This document shows, piece by piece, positions 1-8,900 of a DNA stretch of 64,000 nucleotides. This stretch comes from Lichenicola sp964247735 (GTDB lineage Bacteria; Pseudomonadota; Alphaproteobacteria; Acetobacterales; Acetobacteraceae). How positions within the stretch are numbered: the stretch's first letter is position 1; every line of letters starts with the position of its first letter. Location of the stretch: positions 1 through 64,000 of the forward strand of contig CAXTVS010000002.1 of NCBI GenBank assembly GCA_964247735.1, in the 5' to 3' direction. Made by a program: the position numbers and the translations under genes. The notes beneath the pieces are model-generated. The model was given only the letters and a program-made list of their open reading frames with translations, had not been told where the DNA came from and did no database searches.

Positions 1-1
1 G

Positions 2-109
2 GCCGGCCTCGACAGCAGAAACATCGTCCAGGTCGCACTCCAGGCGCTGGGGATCAGCGGTGGCGCCTCCGCGGACTTGCCTTTGAGCCGGATCGGTCCG
101 ACATCGTGA
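2..109 (+). CDS. dxs: 3' end of a probable 1-deoxy-D-xylulose-5-phosphate synthase (partial)
   Basis: An open frame enters from the left edge and ends at TGA 107-109. The last 35 residues include AGLDSRNIVQVALQALGIS, which resembles the usual DXS C-terminus (a GLD-x3-I-x6-LG pattern). DXS makes the first intermediate of the MEP isoprenoid pathway, and its gene often sits in alphaproteobacterial hopanoid operons, which fits the hpn genes that follow. The stop overlaps the GTG of the next gene (GTGA), so the two are probably translationally coupled. Only the tail is visible, so the identification rests on a short match plus context. Confidence 0.5.
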   Translation, partial: AGLDSRNIVQVALQALGISGGASADLPLSRIGPTS

Positions 110-753
110 TCCCGATGCACCTATCCAAGCTCCTGCCCAAACGCTTCCGGGCGTCCTGCCTGGGACTCCTCGGTCTTGTTGCCGCCTCCCCGGCCGCCCT
201 GGCGCAGCCTGTCGGCGGCCCTGCCGTGGCGCAGCCGATCTCGGTGCTGTATGCCCGGCTGACCGAGATCGAGCACAGCCGCGGCAGCTTCGCACAGCGC
301 AGCCAGCTGCTGGCGCCGATCATCGACCAGGTGTTCAACCTGCCCCAGGTGCTGCAAAGCTCGGTGGGCCTGCGCTACCGGACCCTGCCGGACGCGCAGA
401 AGCAGCTTCTGCTTGAGCAGTTCCGCCAGTTCACCGTGGCCCGCTACGTGTCCAACTTCGCGCCGGGCGGCACCGACACCTTCAAGGTCGATCCGGCGGT
501 CACCGCGTCCCCGGTGCCGGGCGAGCAGATCGTGCACACCCAGATCGTCGCGGGCGACTCGTCCACCACGCTGAACTACGTGATGCGCCCGGGGGCCAAC
601 GGCGCCTGGCAGGTGGTGGACGTGCTGCTGGACGGCAACATCAGCCAGGTCGCGGTGCAGCGCGCCGATTTCGGTTCAAGCCTGAGCTCCGGTGATGCTA
701 CCCCGTTGATCGACAGCCTGAGGAAGAAGACGCAGGCTTTCTCCGAAGGCTGA
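106..753 (+). CDS. hpnM: Hopanoid-associated periplasmic protein HpnM (MlaC/Ttg2D family)
   Basis: This 215-residue protein has an N-terminal signal peptide (basic MHLSKLLPKRF, hydrophobic stretch, AQP cleavage region near residue 34). The body is typical of the MlaC/toluene-tolerance family: SRGSFAQRSQLLAPIIDQVFNLPQVLQSSVG is not quoted in full here, but the F-D-L and AQKQLLLEQFRQF segments are recognisable. Family members bind lipids in the periplasm; HpnM is the version found in hopanoid loci. The GTG at 106 overlaps the upstream TGA and is preferred; an ATG at 115 is the alternative. It leads the hpnM-I-J-K group. Confidence 0.8.
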   Translation: MIPMHLSKLLPKRFRASCLGLLGLVAASPAALAQPVGGPAVAQPISVLYARLTEIEHSRGSFAQRSQLLAPIIDQVFNLPQVLQSSVGLRYRTLPDAQKQLLLEQFRQFTVARYVSNFAPGGTDTFKVDPAVTASPVPGEQIVHTQIVAGDSSTTLNYVMRPGANGAWQVVDVLLDGNISQVAVQRADFGSSLSSGDATPLIDSLRKKTQAFSEG

Positions 754-786
754 ACCCGCCCCCTCGGCCGAGGTCCCACCTGCTCC

Positions 787-1983
787 ATGACGCTTGCCCC
801 CATTCCCCTCGCTCTGGGCGTCGCCGCAGCGGTCATCGCCGGGCTCGGCTGCATCCAGGCGGTGGTCGGCGCGGTGCTGGCGCACCGGTTCGGACGCCGG
901 GCCCGCGCGGGCCGGCAGGACGAGCCGACGCCGCTGCCGGCCCTAACCGTGCTCAAGCCGCTGCACGGCGACGAGCCGATGCTGGAGGAGGCACTCGCCA
1001 GCTTCTGCATCCAGGACTATCCCGCCCTGCAGATCGTGTTCGGCGTGCAGAGCCGGGCCGACCCGGCAATCGGCCTGGTGCACCGGCTGCAGGCGCGGTT
1101 TCCCAACCTCGACCTCGTCCTGGTGGTGGACGGCACGCCACACGGCGCCAACCGCAAGATCGCCAACCTGATCAACATGCTGCCGGCGGCGCGGCACGAC
1201 GTCCTGGTGATCTCCGATTCCGACATCCACGCCCGCCCCGGCTACCTGCGGCGGGTGGTGGAGGCGCTGCACCGGCCGGGGGTCGGGCTGGTGACCACCC
1301 TGTACGGCGGCCAGGCGGCCACTCCCGCGCTGGCGCGCCGGCTGGCGGCGGCGCAGGTCAACCACAACTTCCTGCCCGGCGTGCTGATGTCGCGCCTGCT
1401 CGGGCGACAGGACTGCCTCGGCGCCACAATGGCGCTGCGGCGCCCGATGCTGGACGCGATCGGCGGCCTCGCCGCGCTGTCGCCGCACATCGCCGACGAT
1501 TCAGCGCTCGGCAAGCTGGTGCGCGCGCAGGGCGCCTCGATCGCGATCGCCGACGCGTTGACCGTCACCACGGTCTCCGAGACCAGCCTGCGCGACCTGT
1601 TCGCGCACGAGCTGCGCTGGGGCCGCACGGTGCGGAGCGTGGAGCCGGTCGGCTACGTCCTGTCGTCGATCCAGCTGCCGTTGTTCTGGGCCGCCGCCGC
1701 GGTGCTGCTGGCACCGTCCTCGTTCTGGAGCTGGGGCGTCCTGGCGCTGGTCTGGGCCGTGCGCGGCGTCACGGCGGCGATCATCGACCGGATGCTGGGG
1801 CATACCGGCACCGTGCCGCTGGCGCTGCTGCCAATGCGGGACTGGCTGTCGGCGGCGGTGATGCTGGGCAGCATGTCGGGACGGCGCGTCGCCTGGCGGG
1901 GACACACGCTGCACCTTCCGGATCGCGCCGCCACGATGCCGGTGCGCCGCGAGCTGGCACCCGGGGTGGAGGCGGGCGACTGA
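787..1983 (+). CDS. hpnI: Hopanoid biosynthesis glycosyltransferase HpnI
   Basis: This 398-residue GT2-type glycosyltransferase has an N-terminal membrane segment (about residues 5-25), a catalytic domain with VLKPLHGDEPMLEEAL near residue 57, an ISDSDIHA acidic motif near residue 145 and a Q/RxxRW-like HELRWGRTVR near residue 280, then two or three C-terminal membrane helices. In characterised systems HpnI adds N-acetylglucosamine to bacteriohopanetetrol. It lies 33 bp after hpnM and ahead of hpnJ and hpnK, which act next on its product. Length is normal for the family. Confidence 0.9.
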   Translation: MTLAPIPLALGVAAAVIAGLGCIQAVVGAVLAHRFGRRARAGRQDEPTPLPALTVLKPLHGDEPMLEEALASFCIQDYPALQIVFGVQSRADPAIGLVHRLQARFPNLDLVLVVDGTPHGANRKIANLINMLPAARHDVLVISDSDIHARPGYLRRVVEALHRPGVGLVTTLYGGQAATPALARRLAAAQVNHNFLPGVLMSRLLGRQDCLGATMALRRPMLDAIGGLAALSPHIADDSALGKLVRAQGASIAIADALTVTTVSETSLRDLFAHELRWGRTVRSVEPVGYVLSSIQLPLFWAAAAVLLAPSSFWSWGVLALVWAVRGVTAAIIDRMLGHTGTVPLALLPMRDWLSAAVMLGSMSGRRVAWRGHTLHLPDRAATMPVRRELAPGVEAGD

Positions 1984-2110
1984 TCCTGGTGCGCCGATAC
2001 CCGAAGAACCAGGTGACGGGCGACGCCACGACCGCTATTGAGGCCGGCTGCCGCCCAGGCAACCGCGTCGGCCATCGGCCTTCCTGCCCGCTTCGAGGAC
2101 GACCTGCACC

Positions 2111-3535
2111 ATGATGAAGACCCTGTTCCTGCAGCCGCCCTCGTTCGACGGCTTCGACGGCGGCGCCGGCTCGCGCTACCAGGCCAAGCGGGAGATCAAG
2201 TCGTTCTGGTATCCGACCTGGCTGGCGCAGCCGGCGGCGCTGATCCCAGACAGCCGCCTGATCGACGCGCCGCCGGCCAGGATGGGCATGGCGCCGATCC
2301 TGGAGGACATCAAAGGCCGGGACATGGTGGTGATGCACACCTCCACCCCCTCCTTCGCGTCCGACGTGAAGGTGGCGCAGATGCTCAAGGACGCCAAGCC
2401 ATCGCTCAGGATCGGCATGGTCGGCGCCAAGGTGGCGGTGCAGCCGGACGAGAGCCTGATCAAGGGCGCGCCGATCGACTTCGTCGCCCGCAACGAGTTC
2501 GACTTCACCATCAAGGAGATCGCCGAGGGCCGCGACCTCAAGGACGTTGACGGCATCACCTGGCGCAACGCGAACGGCGGCATCGTCGCCAACAAGGACC
2601 GCCAGCTGATCCACGACATGGACACGCTGCCCTTCGTGACCGACGTGTACCACCGCGACCTGCGCATCGAGGACTACTTCATCGGCTACCTGCAGCACCC
2701 GTACATCTCGATCTACTCGGGACGCGGCTGCAAGTCGCGCTGCACCTTCTGCCTGTGGCCGCAGACCGTGGGCGGCCACGTTTATCGCACCCGCACCCCG
2801 GCGCACGTCGCCGCCGAGATCGCGCACGCGCAGAAGCTGTTCCCGCAGGTGCGCGAGTTCTTCTTCGACGACGACACCTTCACCGACGACCTGCCGCGCG
2901 CCGAGGCGATCGCGCGCGAACTCGGCAAGCTCGGCGTCACCTGGAGCTGCAACGCCAAGGCGAACGTGCCCCGCGCCACGCTCAAGGTGCTGCGCGAGAA
3001 CGGTTTGCGCCTGCTGCTGGTCGGCTACGAGAGCGGCAACCAGCAGATCCTGCACAACATCAAGAAGGGCATGCGGATCGAGGTCGCGAAGCAGTTCACC
3101 AAGGACTGCCACGAGCTCGGCATCAAGATCCACGGCACCTTCATCCTGGGCCTGCCGGGCGAGACCAAGGAAACCATCCAGGAAACCATCGCCTTCGCCA
3201 AGGAGGTGAACCCGCACACCATGCAGGTCAGCCTAGCCGCCCCCTATCCCGGCACCTTCCTGCACAAGCAGGCCACCGAGAACGGCTGGCTCGACGCCGC
3301 CAACGCCGAGCTGATCGACGAGAACGGGGTGCAGATCGCGCCGCTGCACTATCCGCATCTCAGCCACACCGAGATCTTCGACAGCGTCGAGGTGTTCTAC
3401 CGCAAGTTCTACTTCCGGGCGCCGAAGATCGCCTCCATCGTCGGCGAGATGGTGCGCTCGCCGCAGATGATGAAGCGCCGCCTGCGCGAGGGCGTCGAGT
3501 TCTTCCAGTTCCTGCGCGATCGCCACGCCGCCTGA
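2111..3535 (+). CDS. hpnJ: Hopanoid biosynthesis radical SAM protein HpnJ
   Basis: A 474-residue B12-binding-like/radical SAM protein. The iron-sulfur motif C-x3-C-x2-C is at Cys207, Cys211 and Cys214 (GRGCKSRCTFC). The family N-terminus LFLQPPSFDGFDGGAGSRYQ is intact. HpnJ is the enzyme proposed to contract the glucosamine headgroup made by HpnI and HpnK into the cyclitol ether of bacteriohopanetetrol. The start is ATG-ATG, with GAGGA about 9 nt upstream. A 127-bp gap separates it from hpnI and holds no other gene that I can see. Confidence 0.93.
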   Translation: MMKTLFLQPPSFDGFDGGAGSRYQAKREIKSFWYPTWLAQPAALIPDSRLIDAPPARMGMAPILEDIKGRDMVVMHTSTPSFASDVKVAQMLKDAKPSLRIGMVGAKVAVQPDESLIKGAPIDFVARNEFDFTIKEIAEGRDLKDVDGITWRNANGGIVANKDRQLIHDMDTLPFVTDVYHRDLRIEDYFIGYLQHPYISIYSGRGCKSRCTFCLWPQTVGGHVYRTRTPAHVAAEIAHAQKLFPQVREFFFDDDTFTDDLPRAEAIARELGKLGVTWSCNAKANVPRATLKVLRENGLRLLLVGYESGNQQILHNIKKGMRIEVAKQFTKDCHELGIKIHGTFILGLPGETKETIQETIAFAKEVNPHTMQVSLAAPYPGTFLHKQATENGWLDAANAELIDENGVQIAPLHYPHLSHTEIFDSVEVFYRKFYFRAPKIASIVGEMVRSPQMMKRRLREGVEFFQFLRDRHAA

Positions 3536-3557
3536 CCGGGGCGGGACGCGCCCGCCA

Positions 3558-4394
3558 TTGAAGCGCGTCCTGTTCTCGGCCGACGATTTCGGCCTGTCCC
3601 TCGCCGTCAACGAGGGGATCGAGCGGGCGCACCGCGACGGCGTGCTGTCCACCGCCAGCCTGATGGTGGCGGGGACGGCCGCCGCCGACGCCGTCGCCCG
3701 CGCCCGCCGCTTACCCGGGCTCCGGGTCGGGCTGCACCTGGTGGCGATCGAGGGGCCGGCGGTGCTGCCGCGGGCAGAGATCCCGTCGCTGCTCGACCGC
3801 GACGGCCTGTTCCCGTCGGACCAGCTGCGCCTGGGCCTGCGCTACGCGTTCCGCCCGGAGGTCCGCCGGCAACTCGCCCGTGAGATCGAGGCGCAGTTCG
3901 GCGCCTTTGCCGCCACCGGCCTGCGACTGGACCACGCCAACGCCCACAAGCACATGCACCTGCATCCGATGGTCGGCCGGATGCTGGTGCATGCCGGGCT
4001 ACGGCATGGGCTGGGGAGGCTGCGCATCCCTTCGGAACCGGCCGCCCCGCTCGGCGGAACCGAGTCCTTCGCAAGCCGGAGCTTGCGGGTGTGGACCCGA
4101 CTGCTGCGGCAGCAGGCGCGGCGGGCGAAGCTTGCCGTCAACGACCACTGCTTCGGCCTCGCGTGGAGCGGTCACATGACGACAGACCGGGTCCGGCACT
4201 TGGTCCGGCACCTGCCCCACGGGTTCTCGGAAATCTACTTCCACCCTGCGGCCGGTCGCGATCCGCTGCTCGATCGGCTGATGCCGGACTACGAGCACGA
4301 AGCGGAACTCGCGGCGCTGTGCGATCCCGAGCTTCCCGACCTGCTGCGGCGGAACGACGTCGTGCTGGCATGCTGGCACGACGCGTCGGTCTGA
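3558..4394 (+). CDS. hpnK: Hopanoid biosynthesis deacetylase HpnK (YdjC-like)
   Basis: A 278-residue YdjC/ChbG-family carbohydrate deacetylase. It has the metal-binding DDFG motif (residues 9-12) and the histidine-rich HANAHKHMHLHP run (residues 126-137). HpnK removes the acetyl group from N-acetylglucosaminyl-bacteriohopanetetrol, the step between HpnI and HpnJ. Translation appears to begin at TTG 3558, since MKRVLFSADDFG is the standard family N-terminus and no upstream ATG fits. It is 22 bp after hpnJ and is the last gene of the operon, ending 9 bp from a convergent small gene. Confidence 0.92.
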   Translation: MKRVLFSADDFGLSLAVNEGIERAHRDGVLSTASLMVAGTAAADAVARARRLPGLRVGLHLVAIEGPAVLPRAEIPSLLDRDGLFPSDQLRLGLRYAFRPEVRRQLAREIEAQFGAFAATGLRLDHANAHKHMHLHPMVGRMLVHAGLRHGLGRLRIPSEPAAPLGGTESFASRSLRVWTRLLRQQARRAKLAVNDHCFGLAWSGHMTTDRVRHLVRHLPHGFSEIYFHPAAGRDPLLDRLMPDYEHEAELAALCDPELPDLLRRNDVVLACWHDASV

Positions 4395-4403
4395 CCGGCA
4401 GGC

Positions 4404-4565
4404 TCAGTGGCTGGTGTGGCCGCCCTTCTTGCCAGCCGCGGATGCGCGATCCTTGTCGTTGGCGAAGTTGTTCGGGTCCTTGTCCTTGCCGCTGCCGACG
4501 GTCTCCTGCGATACGCCCTTCTTGCCGGACTCGGACTTGTGCCCGGTTTCGCTCTTGCTGGTCAT
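4404..4565 (-). CDS. Small KGG-repeat stress-type peptide
   Basis: A very hydrophilic 53-residue peptide carrying two glycine/lysine segments of the KGG (YciG/Con-10-like) type, GKKGVSQETVG and AGKKGGHTSH near the C-terminus, with NNFANDKDRASAAG between them. KGG proteins are associated with general stress, but no biochemical role is established. Two adjacent ATGs (4568 and 4565) follow a GGGAG box; the second has the better spacing (6 nt) and is chosen. It is convergent with hpnK and divergent from the CHAD gene. Confidence 0.75.
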   Translation of the reverse strand: MTSKSETGHKSESGKKGVSQETVGSGKDKDPNNFANDKDRASAAGKKGGHTSH

Positions 4566-4678
4566 CATCGTCTCCCGAGGTTCGGTGTCGACCGGCATGG
4601 AAACGAGGAACCAGACGGGGGGGGTTCGACGGCCTTGCCGCCCCGTGATGCGAACCGGTCCCAGGCTCGAGGATCACG

Positions 4679-5551
4679 ATGCGACACGCCATGCCACCGC
4701 CGCTTTCCGCCGACGACACGATGGGCGACGGGTTGCGCCTGATGCTGGACGAGGGGCTGGATCACCTCGCGGCGCATCTGCCGGCGGCACGGCGCGGCGA
4801 GATGGAGGCGATCCACCAGAGCCGCGTGGCACTGCGCCGCCTCCGCTCGACGCTCAGGCTGTTTCAGCGGCATCTCGAGCCGGTGGCCGCCGACGGGTTC
4901 GACGACGCGCTGCGCCGGCTGGGCCGGGCGCTCGGGGGCGCGCGCGACTGGGACGTGTTCGTCCAGGAAACCGTGCCGGCAATCCGGGAGCGGGAGCCGG
5001 GGCCAGGGGCGCTCGACGTCCTGGTCGATCCGGCCTCCCGCGCGCGGGAGGCGGCGCACAACGCATTGCGCGAGGTGCTGCACGCGCCGCTGACCGATGC
5101 GGTGCTGGCCGACCTGCGACGCTGGGCGACCCTCCCGGCCGCGTTCTTCCCGGAGCAGGGCTCGGAGCGTAGGCTGGTGCGGGAAGCGCCGGCCCTGCTA
5201 GACCGGCTGGCGCGCCGGGTTCGCCGACGCGGCCGCGACCTCGCGAAGCAGGACGACGAGGAGCGGCACGACCTGCGCAAGGCCCTGAAGGCGTTGCGCT
5301 ACGGCATCCAGATGCTGGACACGCTCTATCCGGACAAGGAGGTCAAGTGGTACCGCAAGGCGCTGAGCGCCCTGCAGGAGGACATGGGGCAGCTGAACGA
5401 CGCGATCGCGGCGGTGGACCTCGTGCACCGGCTGCCGGACGGGCCAGGCCGGCAGGTGGTGGAGCACTGGTCGCGGGACCGGAAGCAGGCAGCGCTGGAC
5501 GCGCTGCCCGGCTCCTGGGACCGGTTCAAGGCGATGCGGAGCTTCTGGTAG
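4679..5551 (+). CDS. CHAD domain protein
   Basis: A 290-residue, mostly alpha-helical, Arg/His-rich protein. The region HQSRVALRRLRSTLRLFQ near residues 42-60 is the conserved first CHAD motif, and DLRKALKALRYGIQML in the second half is the matching repeat. CHAD domains bind inorganic polyphosphate and occur on polyphosphate granules or fused to CYTH triphosphatases; here the domain stands alone. It is a single-gene unit, convergent with trxA (33 bp between stops). The family assignment is firm; its cellular role is inference. Confidence 0.85.
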   Translation: MRHAMPPPLSADDTMGDGLRLMLDEGLDHLAAHLPAARRGEMEAIHQSRVALRRLRSTLRLFQRHLEPVAADGFDDALRRLGRALGGARDWDVFVQETVPAIREREPGPGALDVLVDPASRAREAAHNALREVLHAPLTDAVLADLRRWATLPAAFFPEQGSERRLVREAPALLDRLARRVRRRGRDLAKQDDEERHDLRKALKALRYGIQMLDTLYPDKEVKWYRKALSALQEDMGQLNDAIAAVDLVHRLPDGPGRQVVEHWSRDRKQAALDALPGSWDRFKAMRSFW

Positions 5552-5584
5552 CGGCTCCCCGAGCGTCGACCTGGGCGTCGAGGC

Positions 5585-5917
5585 TCAGGCGTCCAGGCTC
5601 TGCCTGACCCAGTCCTTGAGCTGGCTCTTGGGGAGCGCCCCGACCTTGGTCGCCACCGGCTTGCCGTCCTTGAACAGGATCATGGTCGGCACGCCGCGCA
5701 CCGCGTAGGTGTTCGGGGTCATCGGGTTCTGGTCGATGTCGACCTTGGCCACGGTGAGCTGGTCCTTGAACTCGGCGCCGATCTCCTCGAGCGCAGGTGC
5801 TATCATCCTGCAGGGTCCGCACCAAGTGGCCCAGAAGTCGACCAGCACCGCTCCCTTGGCCTTCAGCACGTCCGTATCGAAGCTGTCGTCGGTGACGGCG
5901 ACCGTGTTCTGGCTCAT
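5585..5917 (-). CDS. trxA: Thioredoxin
   Basis: A 110-residue classical thioredoxin with the WCGPC redox site (Cys33, Cys36), the cis-proline GVPTM and the KDGKPVATKVGA strand. It is a general cytoplasmic disulfide reductant. The ATG at 5917 has an AGGAG box 8 nt upstream, and the longer open frame upstream is not needed. It lies 52 bp after addA, last in the tsaE-murU-addB-addA-trxA order that is usual in alphaproteobacteria. Confidence 0.96.
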   Translation of the reverse strand: MSQNTVAVTDDSFDTDVLKAKGAVLVDFWATWCGPCRMIAPALEEIGAEFKDQLTVAKVDIDQNPMTPNTYAVRGVPTMILFKDGKPVATKVGALPKSQLKDWVRQSLDA

Positions 5918-5969
5918 GGCAGGATCTCCTGGAGGGTGAACGGTGAGATGGGCGGCTCGGCGCAGCCGG

Positions 5970-8900
5970 TCAAGCAGCGCCGCCGGCCACCGGCCCGTGA
6001 TGCCCTGCGGTCCGGTATGTGCCCGGAGCATGAAGGAGCAGCAGCTCTTCCTGCAGCGGCATGACGGACGCGTCCTCGGTCCAGACCAGCGTGCAGCGGA
6101 TCAGCCGGTCAGGATAGATCGACGCCAGCAGCGCCCGGTAGGCCGCCATCTGGCGCAGGTACGACACCGGCACCTGCTCCGGCGCCGCCGGGGTGCGCCG
6201 GTTGGTCTTGAAGTCGCACAGCAGCACCCGCTCCGGCAGCACGCGCAGCCGGTCCATCTGTCCCGACACCACCACGCCGTCCGCCACGCCCACGATCGGC
6301 TGCTCGACCAGCGCCTCCGGAGCGAACAGGGGCTGGAGGTCGGGATGCGCCAGCAGCACGCGGAGCTGGCCGGCGACCCGCTCCGCCTCCTCCGGCGGAA
6401 GCCCGTCCGGCCCGGCCTGGAGAAACCGCAGGCTTGCCGCGTCGCGCTGCCCCGGCGGAAGCTCGTGCAGGTGCTGCAGCAGCCGGTGCACCAGCCGGCC
6501 GCGCCGGAACGCCTGGTCCCTGCCCCGGGTCAGGGCGTCGAGCGGCGAGCGCAGCGCCGGCACCGGGCCGAGCCCGACGTCGTCCGGCCGGCTCGGCGCC
6601 AGCGGACGCGGCAAGGGCGGCTCCGCCGGCGGCGGCTGCGCCCGCCAGGATGGCGCGCGGCCGATCCAGGACGGCAACGGGACCTCCGGCCTGGAGGCCG
6701 GAGCCTCCGACCGTGCCGGGTCCGCAGCCCCGACGCGCTCAAGCACGAGCATCTCGCCGGGCCAGCCGAGCGGGAACGGGCGGCCCGTGGCGCCCGCCGC
6801 CTCGAACCCCTTGCGGCACAACAGATACCAGGCTCCGGGCGGCGGGGTGCCGCCGGGCTTGCGCCCCGGCTCCCAGCCGCACACCACCAGCCGGTCCGCC
6901 GCCCGGGTCAGGGCGACGTAGAGCAGCCGGTTGCTTTCCTCCTCCGCCGCCGCGCGGATGCGGTCGCGCAGGCGCCGGGTGGGCGCGGAGCCGAGCTCGG
7001 CGCGCGGCACCCAGAACGGCAGCACCATCCCGTCCTCCGCCGCGTCGTCGCCCGGGCCGCTCCAGAGCAGGTTCTCGTCCGTGGGCGGCACCGCGGTGGT
7101 GTCCGGCAGCACCACCAGCCGCGCCTGCAGCCCCTTGGCGCCGTGCGCGGTCATTACCCGCACCGCGTCGCCGGCGGAGTCCGGCTCGCGCCGTACCGTT
7201 TCCTCCGATCGGCGCAGCCAGTGCAGGAAGCTCTGCAGCGACGGCGGATGCGCCTCCGCATGGCGCAGCGCCGCCGACAGCAGCTCGTCCACCGGCTCGG
7301 CCGCTTCCGGCCCCAGCCGGGCCAGCAGCCTGGCCCGGCCGCCCAGCCGCCCCAGCGCCTCGCTCAGCAGCGCATGCGGCGACACGTAGTCGACGCGCGC
7401 GAGCAGGGTCGACAGGACGGTCCAGGCCGCCTGCCAGTCCGGCCGCTCCCCCGCCCGTGCGCGCAGCTGCTCCCACAGCGAGCATCCGCCGCGTTCGGCC
7501 GCCAGTGCCATGAGGCTGTCGTCGGACAGCCCGCCGATCGGGCTGGTCAGCACGCAGCCCAGCGACAGGTCGTCCCCCGGCAGCAGCAGCACGTCGCACA
7601 GCGCCAGCAGGTCCTGCACCGCGACCTGGTCCACCAGCCCAGTGCGCACCAGCGTCGCCACCGGCACCCCTTCGGCCTTGAGCGCTCGGATCAGCGCCCG
7701 CACGAACGGGGAGCGGCGCGGCACCAGCACCAGCACGTCGCCCGGCGCCAGCGCGGTCCCGCCGGTGCCGTGCACCTGCCCGATCTCGCCGGCGATCCAG
7801 CGCGCCAGCGCTTCCGCCAGGCGCTGCGGCGCCGAGGCCTGGCCGCGGTTGCGCGCCGGCGCCGACCACGGGTCGTCCTCGTCCGCCGGTCCCGCCTGCT
7901 CCCCGTCATCCGGCTCCGGCGCCGCCGCCGGCACCAGCGGCCACAGCTCCACGCAGCCCGGCGCGTCCGGCCGCGCGGAGTCGTGCCGCACCCGGTTGCG
8001 GCTGCCTGGCTCCACCACGCCGCGCGCCGCCTCGGGGTCGGCGAACACCTGATCCACCAGCGCCAGCACCGGCACGGTGGAGCGGAACGACACCGTCAGC
8101 TCCGGCTCGCGCCAGCCGGCGCCGCCGCTGCGCACCCGGTCGCGGAAGCGCAGGTGCCACTCGTGGAACGCCTGCGGGTCCGCACCCTGGAACGAGTAGA
8201 TCGACTGCTTGTAGTCGCCGACCGCGAACACGGTGCGCGGCAGCGCCCGGTCCCGGTCGTGCTCCGCCCCGCGGCCGGCAAAGAACTCCTCCGTCAAGGC
8301 ACCTGCGATCCGCCATTGAAGGTCGGAGGTGTCCTGCACCTCGTCGAGCAGCAGGTGGTCGATGCCGCCGTCCAGCTTGTACAGCACCCAGGCCGACCCG
8401 GGGTCCGCCAGCAGCATCAGGGTGCGGGCGATCAGGTCGTCGTAGTCCACTAAGCCGCGCGCTCGCTTGGTGTCGGCGTAACGGTCCAGCACCGGGCCGG
8501 CCAGGCGGAGCAGCGCCACCGTCAGCGCCACCATGCGGATCGCCCGGCACTGGTCGTCCACCGCCGCCACCCGTTCCGCTTCGGCGACCAGCCCTGCCGC
8601 GATCTCCGGCCGGGTCTCCGCCAGCCTGCCGCTGACGAAGCCCCTGGACGCGCGCGGCGCGCCGCTGCCGGTCAGGAACAGCGCGCGCCAGTCCTCCCAC
8701 GCCGACGCCCGGTCACGGTGCGGCAGCGCCAGCCAGTCCGCGATCCGCTCCGCCTTCGTCCTCAGCGCCGGCGTCCCGACCTCGATCGCCAGACGGAGCA
8801 GCCGCGCCATCTCCGCCTCTTCCGGCAGACCCGACGCGGCCAGGATGCACGATGCCTCGTCGGGATGCTCGATGCCGGCCACACGGCGCAGCGCCGCCTC

